In this document: one piece after another, positions 39,780 to 53,734 of the stretch
Numbering within the stretch: position 1 is the first letter of the stretch
Layout of the letters: the number at the start of each line of letters is the position of its first letter
DNA from: Azolla caroliniana
Taxonomy: Eukaryota; Polypodiophyta
Assembly (NCBI GenBank): GCA_043228905.1
Contig: JBHGNT010000014.1
Location: 13,888,001 to 13,952,000 of the forward strand
DNA: 64,000 nucleotides
Direction of reading: 5' to 3'
Made by a program: the position numbers and the translations under genes
The notes under the pieces: generated by a model
What the model was told of the DNA's origin: nothing
The model's database searches: none
Seen by the model: only the letters and a program-made list of their open reading frames with translations

Positions 39780-39957
39780 ATCGGCCCGGAGTATGAAGTT
39801 GCTGCCATCTTCGACTCCAAGTTTGTTCGTAACAAACTTTATTATTTGGTCGATTGGCTTGGCTATAGTTTGAGCGAATGTACTCGGAAACCCGTCGAGC
39901 ATGTCGCCAATGCTCAGGATCTTCTTGTTGATTTCCATCAAAAGTATCCAGACAAAC
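39780..39957 (+). pseudogene. Chromodomain of the chromovirus
   Basis: EYEVAAIFDSKFVRNKLYYL, VDWLGYSLSECTRKPVEHV, DLLVDFHQKYPDK. This is the fold that binds methylated histone H3 and directs integration in chromoviruses. Aromatic-cage positions Y (EYEV) and W (VDW) are present. The third aromatic (normally W in TWEP) is Arg here (TRKP), a mutation. The 3' end is lost in the gap. The retained cage residues suggest an HP1-like type I chromodomain, which needs checking. Confidence 0.85.
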
Positions 39958-40057
39958 NNNNNNNNNNNNNNNNNNNNNNNNNNNNNNNNNNNNNNNNNNN
40001 NNNNNNNNNNNNNNNNNNNNNNNNNNNNNNNNNNNNNNNNNNNNNNNNNNNNNNNNN
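39958..40057. other. Assembly gap (100 N)
   Basis: Exactly 100 unknown bases, the usual placeholder for a gap of unknown size. The sequence to its right starts mid-element and duplicates 2313 onward. Confidence 0.99.
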
Positions 40058-40114
40058 AAGATGAGACATATGGAGAAGAACAAGGAGGTTTGCAAGAAGA
40101 AGACGAAGAGAGAT

Positions 40115-40313
40115 TGTCTATTTGTCTAGCTATGTTGCACTGAGGCCACAATAGCTTGTATGACATGTAGATATTGTGAAGCTTCTTGCAAGTGAGGCTG
40201 AGGTTGCAGAGATCCCTGGGCGCCAAAGAAAAGAAAATATGCGCTAATACATCTAGGAGCTCTTGCAAGAAGAAGGATGACGAGTCTTCACAATCATCCC
40301 TATCCATTATCAC
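40115..40313 (-). pseudogene. F-box fragment (copy 2)
   Basis: Same frame as 2370-2568. One substitution (40224 C for A at 2479) changes FSFAPRD to FSLAPRD. Confidence 0.6.
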
Positions 40314-40505
40314 CCTTTCATTGATGTGAGGAAGGGGGTGGGAGCTTCAGGCACCATGGCCATGCTTGGCTTTAGGTTTTATTCGAAAGAGTGCATACAT
40401 GTAGACATAGAGACGTAGAGAGGGAGAGATAGAGGTTAGATATGGAGAGGGAGAGTGAGGGTAGACTTCCTCTCAAGGGGGTCATCCGTTCGGGCATGCC
40501 AAAAG

Positions 40506-40834
40506 TGTTAATGGGTGGGGGGTGAAGTCTAGAATGGCTTCACCCCCTTCTCAAGGGGTTATGATAGAGAGAGAGACAGAAGGAAAGTGAAAATACAAAA
40601 TGACACAAAAATGAGAGGGGAAAAATGTATATTCATTACATGCTCATAAGGGCATAAGGGGTTTATATAATACATCTAATGTAATGATCACATAACCGTT
40701 ATAAATAAGACCGTTACGCATTCTTGTACACATGCACATACTCATCCTCACACACTCATATACATTACACAACTTAGACTTTACACACCCTACACATTAC
40801 ACCTTAACCCTCCCGTACACCTATACGGATAACA
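40506..40834 (+). repeat. 3' LTR of the gene-carrying element (copy 2)
   Basis: As 2761-3089, no difference noticed. Confidence 0.9.
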
Positions 40835-40961
40835 GCTATGCAGGCCCTGTTGTTGTGTACCCTACTGGACAGTTAGGAGAACTTGGTGGCGCCTCTCAAC
40901 ACCTCATGTCAAGAAGAAAACTTATCTCTACAAGTGGTAAAGACAAGTATCTTGAATGAGG

Positions 40962-41485
40962 TGTACAAAATAGTGCTCGGCCAAAACCGAGTCTTAATCA
41001 CAATGGAATAATCAGGACAAAAAAAATATCAACACATTTACACACAAAATGGGTCGACACAGGATATTAACGTGGAAATCCTAATCGGGGAAAATTAGGG
41101 GAGTTCTCTGACTCCGAACAAAATCACTATAGAGATGGGGTACACCAGAGTGAGACACAAAGGCAACGACCTCGAGCTCTGTATCTTTGTCAACTAGCAG
41201 TTACAACAGAAATAAGCTTTTTGTATCTCTCACACTCTGTTCAACGATAATAATTACTACACACATAACAGTGTTGCCCTAGTTATACTAATACTTATAT
41301 AGCTTTGCGACTATTTACAAATATAACCTCAACGGTCACGTCTAAACATATTTACTAATATGTTCCTATTTGCTAGTTCATACTCGATCCAGCCGGACTC
41401 CTTCCGGATTCATCCGATCTAGTTCCTTCCTTTGGCTCGTCCGGTTCTCATCCGGATCCCATCCGGAGGAACCTGTTTCCCAATG
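40962..41485 (-). mobile_element. Solo LTR (copy 2)
   Basis: As 3217-3740, with T for C at 41095. Confidence 0.8.
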
Positions 41486-42510
41486 CAAGGAGACAAGAAG
41501 GAAGGACAAGGGTGTCCTATCCCAAACAGAGGCAAATGTGTTGCAACATTTAGGTAGAGGAAGGAAAAAACAAAGAAATCCACAAAGAAGGGACAAGTCC
41601 CATGCCAGATCCAAGTCCAGAGGTAAGCTTACGTGCTTTTATTGTGGAGAACCTGGACACTTTCAGAAGGATTGCTGACACCTTAAGAAGGTGAAAGGTG
41701 TCTGGAATGATGTCGAACTGAGAAAGATTTCTGATGAAAAGGGCACTTCAACCATGGCTACAAGCGAAGAGGAACTCATGTTCATTTGTGAGCAAACAAG
41801 GGCAAACCGTGAAAATGAAGAGTGTGCATGGGTGGTTGACTCTGGTGCATCATTGCACATAACTCCTTCGAGAGAGTGGCTCTCGTCTTACATAGCCGGT
41901 GACTATGGATATGTGAAGATGAGAGATAATGGTGAATGCAGGATAGTTGGCATAGGAAGTGTGTGCCTAACAATGTGGACTGGTTGTAGGCTGATCTTGA
42001 GGGATGTTTGACATGTCCCTGATATCAGACTGAAGCTGATATGAGCTAGAAGATTGGATGATGAAGGCTATAGCAGTAGTTTTCAAAATGGGAAATGGAA
42101 GTTCTGTTGGGGGAACCTCATAGTGACCCAAGCACAAAAACAAGGTACATTGTATGTGATTCATGCCTAGGTGCAAGGATGAAGTAAATGTGGCAGCTGA
42201 CTGAAGTGGAGAGGTATGGCACAAGAGGCTTGGCCACATGAGTGAAAAAGGTATGTAGATCCTGGCCAACCAGAAACTTCTTCTAGAAGTAAAAGGAGTG
42301 CACTTGAAGAGATGTGTCGACTACTTGGTTGGAAAGCAGAACATAGTTGTATTCCACTCGAGACTATCAAAAAGAAGAGAAGCTGCATTGGAACTAGTAG
42401 ACACAAATGTGTGCTACGCGGATGCTCCGTTACATCATGGTGGACAGTACTTTGTAACATTTATTGATGACTATAGTCCAAAGTTGTGGGCTTTTGTTAT
42501 ATGGTTTTAG
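41486..42510 (+). pseudogene. Copia A gag end, protease and integrase start (copy 2)
   Basis: Zinc knuckle at about 41637-41678, DSGA protease in 41691-42011, integrase start to 42510. Translations are identical to copy 1, with the same stops. Confidence 0.85.
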
Positions 42511-42737
42511 GGTTAGGGGAAATAATAATGATGATGATGATTATTGATGATGAAGATAGACATGGTGTAATAGTGAAGATGATGAATGGTATGATGGTGA
42601 GAGAGATCATGAAGATGTTGACAATCATTGAGGGGTGGGGGGTGGTGCCTAGAATAGCTCCACCCCCCTCCCAAGGGGTTCAACATAAAGGAGAAGGAAG
42701 AGAGAGAGAAATATTCATTCATTCCCCATAATGGGTT
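42511..42737 (+). repeat. Spacer and LTR-like relic (copy 2)
   Basis: As 4766-4992. Confidence 0.5.
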
Positions 42738-43199
42738 TGTTGAGCGAGCAAGCTCAATCGGATCCAGATCAGCTGAATAAGCTTGAGCCGGATTAGCATC
42801 TGGAAGGATGAGCCAAATCGGTATCCGGAAACAACCGGCTGGATCGGCGAGACGGATCGAAGAGCCGGATTCGAGCAGGAACCGGAAGCCTAGTAGTAGC
42901 CTATTCTACAAGGAAATCATTATCTCGTAGTTAGTGTCAGTTGCATGTAGGAATATTGAAGTACCTGTCAGTACTTCTGTCAGTCCTTTATGGACTTGTA
43001 TAAATAGTGTTGTTATAGCACATTGTATGTATAGAGTTTACAAAGTGATATTTTGAATCTACGTTTACATTCTTCTCTCTCTGTCTCTCCCACGTATACT
43101 CTTTGTGTATTAAGCTTCTCCATTAAACCTTCATCTTATTCTCTGTTGTTATCCGGCTGAGCCGGTTCTGTCTAACGCTTCCGCACGTTAACATTCACA
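42738..43199 (+). repeat. Copia B 5' LTR (copy 2)
   Basis: As 4993-5454, with one substitution (GAGCAGGAACC for GAGCAAGAACC). The primer site follows at 43200-43211. Confidence 0.85.
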
Positions 43200-43279
43200 T
43201 GGTATCAAAGCGCGTGGGTTAAGAACCTCTACAACCAACACTTGCTTTCGTAGACAGTAACAACAGACAGAGAGAAGGT

Positions 43280-43807
43280 ATGGACAGAGGTATGCCGAGT
43301 TCACTTCCAACAGAGAAGCTCGACAGGAGCAACTACGCGTCCTGGTCATATAAGATGCACTAGTACCTGCTGGGGCATGGATATTGGAGCTTCATGGAAC
43401 GAACGAACGAGGTAGCGCCGGAGCCGGCACACGAGGACTTCCCGGTATGGGAGCAAGGAGCAAGCCGAGTATTTTACTGGCTCGCGTCCTATGTGCACGA
43501 CTAGATGCTCGGCTACATAAAGGATGCAAAACCACCGAAGGAGGCCTGGGGAAATCTGAGGAAGATTTTCGCCGCGAGTACCACAACCCATAAGTTGCAG
43601 CTCCAACAAAAGCTGAACAACATCTGGCAAAGAGACATATCGGTTACGAACTACACCACCAAAATAAAGGAGATTTGTGATGCACTCGGGTCCATCAACA
43701 TCATGGTGGACGAAGACGAGATGGTCCAAATCTCCCTCGGTGGTCTAGCACAACGGTATGGGCCAATCCGGACAACAATCTACGCTCGGGAGAAGCCACC
43801 GTCAAAT
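43280..43807 (+). pseudogene. Copia B gag (copy 2)
   Basis: Same stops and truncation point as 5535-6062. Confidence 0.85.
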
Positions 43808-46800
43808 TTCTTCACAAACACACAGTGATCAGCTTGCGTTTTGTGGTACCCTTGGTCGGTCATGAAGGAGTCGAACTTTCGATACCATTGCCAGGGAGCT
43901 TGCTTCAGTACGTATAAGCTCTTCTTCAGCCGGCATACCAAGTGCTCCTTCCCTTTGTTCTCAAATCCTTCCGGTTGATGCATGTAGATCTCCTCTTCGA
44001 GGTCACCATGGAGGAATGCCATCTTCACGTCTAGTTGCTCTACCTCGAGGTCCATGCTTGCCGCTATGCCCAATATCGTCCGGATGGATGTCATCTTCAC
44101 TACCAGGGCAAAGATCTCATCGAAATCCACTCCTTTCTTCTGCAGGAAGCCCTTCACCACGATTCGAGCCTTATACCTAGGTGGACTTTCGGCATCTCCC
44201 GGTTTCAACTTGTACACCCACTTGTTCCGGAGTGCTCTCTTCCCTTTCGGCAACTCCGCCAGTTCATATGTGTGGTTCTCATGCAGGGAATCCATCTCAT
44301 CATGCATGGCACTAACTACTTACGATTGTGGGTGTCTCTCTTTGCTTCTTCGAAGCTTTCCGATTCCCCCTCATCGGTTAGCAACACATTCTCTGCATCC
44401 GGGAATCTCCGGGGGGCTCTTGTCTCTAGGAGAGGATATCTCCGTCCTTGGTTTCTGACTACCAGTTCCTCCGTTTGTTACGAATCCGAATCTGATTCAA
44501 GATCTTGTCCGGTTTCGGTGTCTCCTTCTCCTTCTCCTTCTTCTTCTTCTTCTTCTTCTTCTTCTTCTTCTTCTTCTTCGGCCGGTTCAGTTTCTGGTCC
44601 ATAACCGGCCAGTTTGTCGAGGGTCATCCGGTTTTCATCCGGGTATATCCTTTTGTCCTCAAGCTGGTTTTCATTGGATGATCCAAAGTTTTTCACCTTC
44701 TTCTCCGACTCCTAGTCGGCAATGGTCCTAGGAGTTTTCCACGAAGACTATGTCCCGACTCCGGAACACCTTCTTGTCGACCAACCAGATCCCACACCCG
44801 GCAACCGAACTCATCATCGCCGTATCCAAGGAATATGCATGGCCTGGACTTCGGATCCAGCTTTGCTCTCTTGTCCTTCGCCACATGCACGTATGCGAGA
44901 CACCCGAACACCTTCAGATGCCGGTAAGACACATCCTTATCGGTCCATACTTTCTACGGTGAGTCTCCGTCCAAGGGTACTGAGGGTGATCTGTTTATAA
45001 CATAGGTCGTCGTCGTTAGCGCCTCATCCCAAAACGTCTTCGGTAACTTGGCATGTGCTAACATGCTCCAGATTGTCTCCATTATGGTCCGGTTCATCTG
45101 TTCGGCCAGCCCGTTCAATTCCGGCATCTTCAGCACGGTGAATTTGACCCGGATTCCCTTCGACCGGCAGTACTCCTTGAACTACCCCTAGTATTCTCCT
45201 CCGTTATCTGCTCGAACCGCCTTCAGCTTCCAGACGGTTTCTCTTTCCACTCTCACGTGGAGCTCCTTGAAGATGGATAACACTTGATCCTTCGTCTTCA
45301 ACGGTGAAACCCACAACTTCCGACTGTGGTCGTCTATGAACGTCACAAAGTACTGCAATCCGGCATGTGACTTCATGTCCACTTGACACACATCAGTATG
45401 CACTAGCTCCAGTGGTGCATTCCATCTCATCAATGGTCTTGACCGGAAGGAGGTTCGGTTTTGCTTGCAAGCCAAGCAATCGGTGCACTTCTCAAGTTGC
45501 ACGTCCTTCACCAGAAGGAGGTTGTCTTCGGCAAGCCTCTTCATCCCCTTCTCACTCATGTGACACAGTCTTTTGTGCCACAGCTCACCGGCAGTGTCGG
45601 ATGCTACGTTCACTTCTTCCCGGCATATCTGGGCATTCATCAAGTACAATGTGATGACCTTCCGGGCTTGAGCCACTATTAGGCTCCCTTTGCAGAACTT
45701 CATGACTCCATTCCGGATGTTACCCGTGTAGCCTTCATCATCTAGCCGACTGACTAATATTAGGTTCAGTCGAACCTCTAGAATGTATCAGACATCCTTC
45801 AGTAGCAGCTTGCATTTGGTTGATGTCGTCAACACCACGTCTCCTTTGTCGAAAATTCGTCAAGTGCCTTCATTCCCCATTCGGACACAGTCGTGATCAC
45901 CGGTTGAGTAGGATGAGAAGCATTTCAGGTCCGAGGTCAAGTGGAACAACGCTCCAGAATCGACAACCCACGTTGTCTCATCACTAGCAAGGTTTAGCTC
46001 ACTCTCCTTAGTGATGAGTATTAGTTCCTCTTCACTTGTCGTGATCGTCGTCGTTCCCTTCCGGTCCAGGTTTCTCCGATCAAAACCGTTTCGGTCCGGT
46101 GACTTTTTCGAAATGGCACTGTCGGTTCCCTTATCTTTCCGAAAATGTCAACAATGCTTCTGGAAGTGCCCCGGCTTCCCACAATAGAAGCAAGTGGGCA
46201 TCCCCCTTTTGACCTCGTCCCCAAGTTATCCCGGTTTTGGGGACTCCGATACCGGCCTCTTCCCCGGTTGTGGTCATCTTTCGTGACCAAGGCCTTCAGA
46301 TCAGTTCTGAAATCCCGGTTCTTCTGGCGAGCTTCTTCATCCAGCAAGCTTGATTTTACCCTTGCTAGGGACAGTTGTTTTCCTTCCGGCCCGACGTTGC
46401 CCAACGTGACAACTAACGTCTCCCAACTATCCGGGAGGGAACCGAGCAAGAGCAATGCGAGTACCTCATCGGCGAGAGGTACTTCCAACGAGGTTTCCAG
46501 GTGTATCAGCCCCTTGAAGGCATTCATGTGCTTCGCCATGCTGGAGTCGTCTTGGTATCGGAGCATCACTAGCTTCCGGAATATCGGTTAACATCATTCT
46601 TGATCTAGAACATGATGTCGATCTTCTCCCAGAGTTCATGAGCCTTACTTTCTTCATTGAAGTTGTTGTACAGGCTCATGTCGATGAAGCACCAGATGTA
46701 TGCGGTCGTCTTCATGTGCATCACTTCCCACACTGTGGCGTCGATCTTATCCAGTCTCTTGTCCCCGAATTGAACCGGCAACCAAAGATCTTTGACCACC

Positions 46801-47465
46801 AGCATATCCCTCATCTTCGACTTCCACAGTGAGTAGTTGGAGCCGGTGAGCTTGAACATGCCATCGAATGATTCTTCCATTTCCCGTGTTTTTCGCTCAG
46901 ATACCAGTTTATAGAGAATCGCAGAATATCACTCGACCACAACCGAGTCTTGAATCACAAAAATGGGAATGAATGAGAGAGTACACAGAAAGGACATAGG
47001 AAGTTTATGAGGAAAACCCTAATAGGGAAAAACCATGGGAGCCCACAGACTCTGAACTACCACTATGAAGAGAGGAAATACAAAGTGCAAGCACAGAGGC
47101 AACGACCTCGTGCTCGCGATCTTCGCCAGGCGACGGTTACAACAGAGAGTGCTCGTAGCTACTCTCATGCTCTCTCTCTAAATATATATATATGTCTCTG
47201 TACAACAGTTACAACAATACAACAACCACACATAAAGTGATTGCCCTAAGTCATATTTATACTTATATGAACTTGGGGCTATTTACAAATATAGCCTCAA
47301 TAGGCTTACTCGAAACATATTTACAAATATGTTTCTCTTTCTAGTTCTCACTGGCTCTCTTCCGGTTCTCACCGGATCTCCTCCGGTTTCCGGATCTCTT
47401 CGGGTTCTCATCGGGTCATCTTCATTTATCACCGGATCCCATCCGGAGGGATCGATTTCCCAACA
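43808..47465 (-). mobile_element. Copia element C (copy 2)
   Basis: RT 43808-44307, (TTC)n 44534-44579, integrase 44693-45703, protease near 45950-45990, gag 46021-46880, primer site 46895-46906, LTR 46910-47465. Substitutions change CLAGKQN to CLACKQN, VDTKSH to VDMKSH and MAEHM to MAKHM. Confidence 0.9.
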
Positions 47466-47698
47466 TTCCTGTCTGTAAAAGAATAGCGTGCGGAAGCAAT
47501 AGAAAACCGAACACAAAAACGCAGGTTTAATGGAGAGCTTGAATATACACAGTACGCGGGAGAGACAGAGAGAGAGCACACAGAAAAACTCAATTCAAAA
47601 TAATACTCAATCTATACATAAGATGTGCTTAGTGAGCACTTTTATACAAGTCCATACAGACTGACAGAAGTACTGACACGTACTTCAATGCTCATAAC
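47466..47698 (-). repeat. Element-B-type LTR fragment (copy 2)
   Basis: As 9721-9953. The pyrimidine-rich spacer follows to 48066. Confidence 0.75.
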
Positions 47699-50181
47699 TG
47701 AGCTCTACACTTTGTCTCTCAACATTGTCTGCATTTTTCCTCTCTTCTTTATTCTTCTCTGTCTTCTTCTTGTTTTCTTCCTCTCGTTCTACTTCTTCTA
47801 CGACTGTTTTGGCTTCCTCTCCTTCTAAAGCTCCGCCTATTGTTGTCTCTTTCCGTTTCTATCTCAATCTCTGGCTCCGGCTCCATCGCCGTCTCCGTCC
47901 GTTGATGTCACTAGCCGTCTCTGTCCAACTGCCTCTATTCTATCTCCATTGTCTCTGTTCGGCGTTTCTCTCGTCGTCTCTTCATCCCGTCCATTGATTG
48001 GTCGTTGTTGGAGTTGCAATCCAGTTGTCGCCGCTTTGCACCATTGTTTGTCCCGTCCTTTGTTTGTGTGGAAAATAATAAACAAAAATAAATAAATAAA
48101 TATTAATAGTTAATAGTTCTTAGGAATACAGCTTCCTTCATGAGAAGGAAACTGTAACTGTATTGGTGGTGGTCTTATAAAGCCACCACCAATGTTGTAA
48201 CTATCATGGAATTCTATTAATACAATACGTTTCTGTTTCCCTCATTTATCTCTCTCTCTCTCTTCTCCTTTTCTTTCTATCTCCCTTTCTCTTCTTTTCC
48301 TACATGGTATTAGAGCCAAATTACCTATAACTTATAGACTATGCCTATCATAATTTAACTCTTATACCCATACAAACAGAGTCATTTTCGTAGTGTCCAA
48401 AATCTTCAAATAATGAAAGATAATTTTGTGTTTTTCTTTGCATTGATCCGGACAACCCTCTGCAATAATGGCACAATCTATGTCGTCGTCACAACTCAAC
48501 ATGCGAAAATTTGCGATCGAGAAATTATCAGACACAAATTATCGAATATGGAAGGCAAGATTAGAATTACTTTTTAAATATAATAAATTATGGGATATAA
48601 TTTCAGGATCGCCAACGAAACTTGGAAAAGGCAAAGAACTTGAAGAGTATGAGGAAAAAGACCTATGATCAAGAATGGAAATTCTAATGCACATAACTGA
48701 TGGCACCGGATAAACATTGCGAAAAATGGGGACGGCTCACAAAATGTGGAAGCATTTACAAACTATCTATGAACCAAAGAACAATGCCCAACAAGCGCAT
48801 ACCCTTCAAGTGCTCGTTAATTACAAGTTGAATGACAAACAACCGGTTGGTGAATTTCGATTAATATGGCAAAAGAAATTAGATGATGTGTTAACTTCGG
48901 GATTACAAATTCATGATAAATTACAGAAGATTCTCCTTCCTGGCGCTCTTCCTCACTCGTGATCCACTTTCAGAATCATCCAAAACTCTATAAATTGTCC
49001 AACTCTGATTGATCTTCTTGCAAATATTAAACAAGATGAAACAATACGTTCACAAAGGTCTTCAAATTCAACTCCAAGTGTGGCAATGGTAGCATACAAA
49101 AACCGAAGATTCACTCAAAGAGGAGAAAGCTCAAAGCCATGGATAAAGAAAGATCAAAACACTAAACAAGGAGGAATGTGGTTCAACAACACCTATTGTA
49201 AAATATGCAAACGTTCTAATCATGCAACAAAAGATTGTCACGCAAAGTCAAATTTCAAGAATTATAAACCTTGGAGGCGTGTGCAAGCCCATTTTGTTGA
49301 AGAAGAGATGGATGATGATAAAACAATAGGATATGGATATCAAAATGGTGACAAGTATGACGATGTTCTTCAAGCATTCATTGCCGAATCACTTTACGCC
49401 ACGATTCCAAATCCAAGTAATATAAATGACATATGGTATGTCGACCCTGGTGCCATTAACCACTTAACTAATAGGAAAGATTGGTTATGTAAATATAAGG
49501 AAGTTGAACCCCCTATCATTGTAAGATTTGGAAATAATGGGACAAATCAAGATATTGGCTAGGGTGATATTACTTTTGAGGTCATGGGAGGAAGACATTT
49601 CACAATCAATGAAGTTCTCTATGTCCCGGGCATCACCAAACATTTTCTATCGGTTAGTCAAGCAATGACAAATGGTACTATCATTGAATTTCATCCTAAT
49701 CATGCCATTTTTAAACATAAAGCCACAAATGGAGAAGTTATTAGAACTTGTTGCAAACGAGAAGTAGGATTATATCCCATAAAATGTATTCCTACATCCC
49801 TTATTTTAGAAGCATATAATTCTACCCCAATTCAATCCTCTATATCTCTAACTAATCTACATTCTCCCTCTTCTCTTTGGCATTTTCGTCTAGGCCATAT
49901 GCATTTCAATGCTCTAAAAACATTATAATGTAATAATCTAGTCCATGGTTTGCCAAAAGAACCATTCAAACCCATCTCTTTGTGTGAAAGTTGTATCCTT
50001 GGGAAAATGCCCCAACAACCCTTCCCAAAGCGTAGATCTAGAGCCTCTACCCCTCTTGCATTAGTACATAGTGATCTATGTGGACCTTTTCCAACCCCTT
50101 CTCTTAGTGGAGCGAAATATTTCATTAGCTTTATAGATGAATTTAGTCGATTTACAATCTTGCATTTTCTCAAGTACAAAA

Positions 50182-50739
50182 TGTTAGGAAACGGGTCCCT
50201 TCGGATGGGAAGAGAAGAGCCTTGGCCGAAACCGAAATCGTGTAGATAGCCAACTTGGAAGACTATACTTGTAAATAGTCTAAATATGCCCTTATGGGCT
50301 ACACTTGTAAATAACCCAAAAGGTGTACTAGTATAAGTACTTAGGGCAATCATAATGTTAGTATGATGATGATGATGATGATGATGAGTTATTGTTAAAA
50401 GGGGTTACTTAGAAGGTCATTGCCTCTGTAACTGTGTAACAGTAAGTGAGTGAGAGTGAGAGCGTGTGTAACTCTGTAGCCGTCTGTTGACGAAGTTGAA
50501 TCTGGAGGTCATTGCCTCGGAGCTTCTAGTTGTACTCCTTTTAGCATAATGATTTTGTTTCTCGGGGTTTGTGGACCCCCGTGGTTTTTCCCATTTCAGG
50601 TTTCCACACTAAAATAGTGTGTTTCTGTCTCTTGTGCTATTTCTGTTTTCGTACTCTGTCTGAGTGCATTCTATTTTACGTTCCCTGCACTCGAACATCC
50701 GAACGAGAAGCCGGTTGTGGTTGTTCATGATTCTCAACA
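50182..50739 (+). mobile_element. Solo LTR in copia D (copy 2)
   Basis: As 12437-12994, with CAAAA on both sides. Confidence 0.95.
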
Positions 50740-53682
50740 CAAAAGTCAAGCTTATCAAGCATTCAAAGAATACAAGGCTTGAGTCAAAGTGCAACATCAT
50801 CAAAGATTAAAAGTCTTCAAATCGATGGTGGTGGTGAGTATATGTCTCATGAATTTCAAAGTTTGTATCAAAATGAAGACATACATCATAGAATATCAGC
50901 ACCACACACACCACAACAAAATGGTGTATTTGAAAGGAAGAATAGATCACTTCTCAATATGGCTCGGAGTATGTTACAATTTTCTCACTTATCGCCTCAA
51001 TTTTGGGAGGAAGTAGTTGGCACTGCTTGCTATAATCAAAATCGAGGATTTCATAGATCTTTGGGGCTCCAAACCCCTTATGAACTATGGCATGGTTACA
51101 AACCTAACTTAAGTAACCCTCGTATTTTTGGTTGTGATGCTTATGCTTTTGTGCCAAAATTTCAAACAAATAAGCTAGATCCAAGGGCTACAAAATCAAT
51201 TTTCATCGGATATGGAGAAGCTTCGGGATACAAGGCGTACAAGCTCTACGATCCACAAAAGCGAAGAATAATCTTTAGTCGAAATGTGATATTCCAAGAA
51301 AATGGGCTTGCTACAAAGGTTTTTTCTTCCCCTCTCTCTAATCTACCTCCTTTATTACCTACCCCTACCCACTTACAACCATCTTCCTCAACCATCTCTA
51401 ATATTAATAACTCTCATATTGAAGGAGCCAACATTGGCTCATCCTCTACTTCCACTATTTGTGTTGCTCTTCCATCTAATCACAAGGCAAAGGTCAATCC
51501 TACTCAACCAACTAATTCTTCTTCTAATATTTCCTCACTTCAATCTCTAGATGATTCTCCTCCTCATACTCCTTTAAATACACACTGTTTAACTCCCTCT
51601 AACAATTCAAATAATGTTATCTTCTCCACTCCCTCTCCTAATTCTTTATCCCAAGCTTCATCACCAACCTCTCCACCTCCAAAGTATAGATCTTTAAATA
51701 GTATTTATGAAGAACTTGATCAAATGGAAGCACATTTTGTGGACTTGGACCATGAAGCTTATATACAAGAAGAAGATATTCCAACCCTTAGTGATGACAC
51801 AAATCTATCGGCCAAAGATGCACTTTCCGGGTCGGATCCTATCAAATGGAGAAAGGCTATGGAAGAAGAAATGAAGGCTTTAATAAAAAATGGTGCGTGG
51901 ACCCTCATTGAGCCTCCAAAAGATCATCAAATAATTGGTTTTAAATGGGTCTTACACATAAAGCAAGATAGTAATGGTAATCCAATTCGCTTCAAGGCTC
52001 GTGTTGTTGCTCAAGGATTTTCTCAAGTACCAGGTATTGATTTTCAAGATACATTTAGTCCAATGCTAAAAATATGTGGTTTTCGAATGCTTGTTCCTCT
52101 TGCCACTCAACATGATCTAGAGTTGCATCACTTGGATGTACAAACGGCTTTTCTTCATGGAAATTTAGATGAAGAACTTTATTTACAACAACCACAATTT
52201 TTTGAAGATCCAAGTCATCCAACACATGTTTGTCAACTTTGTAAATCTATTTCTGGCCTTAAGCAATCTCCACGCATATGGTATCACAAACTACTCTTTC
52301 CTTATAAAAGTTGGATATTATCATCTAAACAATGAGCCAAATATATATGTTACAAAAGCCAAATCTAATTTTGTTGTCATAGGTGTCTATGTTGATGATT
52401 TTCCCTTGATCTCTAATTCCAAATTTTATCTAACTATTGCAAAGAAGGAACTTGCATATGTCTTTCCTATCACCGATTTAGGCGCTATGACACGTTTTCT
52501 AGGCATCAAAATAACTCAAAATAGAACAAATCATACTATCTCATTATCACAATCAAATTATATTAATTCTATCCTCCAAAGATTTGATATGCTCCATAGT
52601 AAGCCTATTAGTACTCCTCTTACCTCTCCATGTAAACTTTTAAATGATGATTCTCCCAAAAATGAACGAGAAATTTCCGAAATGAAGGATGTACCCTATA
52701 AACAAATCCTTGGGTGTATAAGATATCTAGTAAGTTGCACACGTCCTGATATTTGCTTTCCCGCCGATTTTCTTCCTCGTTTCATGGCTAATCCAAGACC
52801 AAAGCATTGGATCGTGCTCAAAAGATTACTACGATACTTGAAGCATACTCAAGATTATGCGTTGACTTACTCGGCCACACAATCTGAGTCAACCACACTT
52901 GTGCAAGTTATACTTGAGCCAACTAATTGGTTGGTCGGACTCTGATTGGGCGGGGGGGGAGTGGACGATCACAAGTCAACAGGTGGCTATGTTTACACAC
53001 TCGCTAGCGCTGCAATTTCGTGGAAGTCAAAGAAACAAACTACAATAGCATTGTCATCCACCAAAGCTGAATATGTTATTGCGGCTTTAGCGGCTAAAGA
53101 AGGCATATGGATTAAATCTATGCTTGAAGAATTTAAATTATTTACTATTCCAACGGTGACCTTGTTTTGTGATAATGAATCATGCATCAAGCTAGCCAAC
53201 AATCCGAAGATGAGCAACAATATACGTCATGTGGACTTGAAGCATCATTTTCTTCACGATCTCATCGAAACAAAGAAGATAGAACTAAAGTTTTCCCCCA
53301 CTCATCAAATGTGGGCTGATTTTCTAACGAAACCTCTTCAACATTCCAAACACATTATTTATTGCAACAAGTTGGATTAATTGATGTAATTGAAGACAAA
53401 GATAAAATTCTACACTTTTAGATATTTTCGCTTAGGGGGGAGTGTGGAAAACAATAAACGAAAATAAATAAATAAATATTAATAGTTAATAGTTCTTAGG
53501 AATACGTAATTGTATCAGTGGTGGTCTTCTAAAGCCACCACCAACTTTGTAGCTATCAGGGCATTCTATTAATACAATATGTTTCTGTTTCCCTCATGAA
53601 GAAAACCGTAATTGTATCAGTCCACCAACGTTGTAGCTATCAGGGCAATCTATTGATACAATATGTTTTTGTTTCCCTCATT

Positions 53683-53716
<34 letters not shown>

Positions 53717-53734
53717 CCTTTTCTTTCTATCTTT

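Larger units (their letters stand above)
34856..39957 (+). mobile_element. Ty3/gypsy chromovirus of Sushi/Tf-like type, cut by the gap
   Basis: 5' LTR, self-complementary primer site, gag, protease, reverse transcriptase, RNase H, integrase and chromodomain in Ty3/gypsy order. The 3' LTR is lost in the N gap. Gag opens with a coiled coil and ends in a CCHC knuckle. RT has HHRPYDCPIDLQPG and TVMPFGLINAPAVFQHMAND, wording familiar from Sushi/Tf elements of vertebrates and fungi. Several frameshifts and stops make it non-autonomous. See the component entries. Confidence 0.93.
40058..40834 (+). mobile_element. Gene-carrying LTR element, right part (copy 2)
   Basis: Contains only the F-box fragment, purine-rich tail and 3' LTR (40506-40834), followed by GCTAT (40835-40839). 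The 5' LTR, SPS and HSP70 cargo are absent because the gap cuts the element. Confidence 0.9.
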
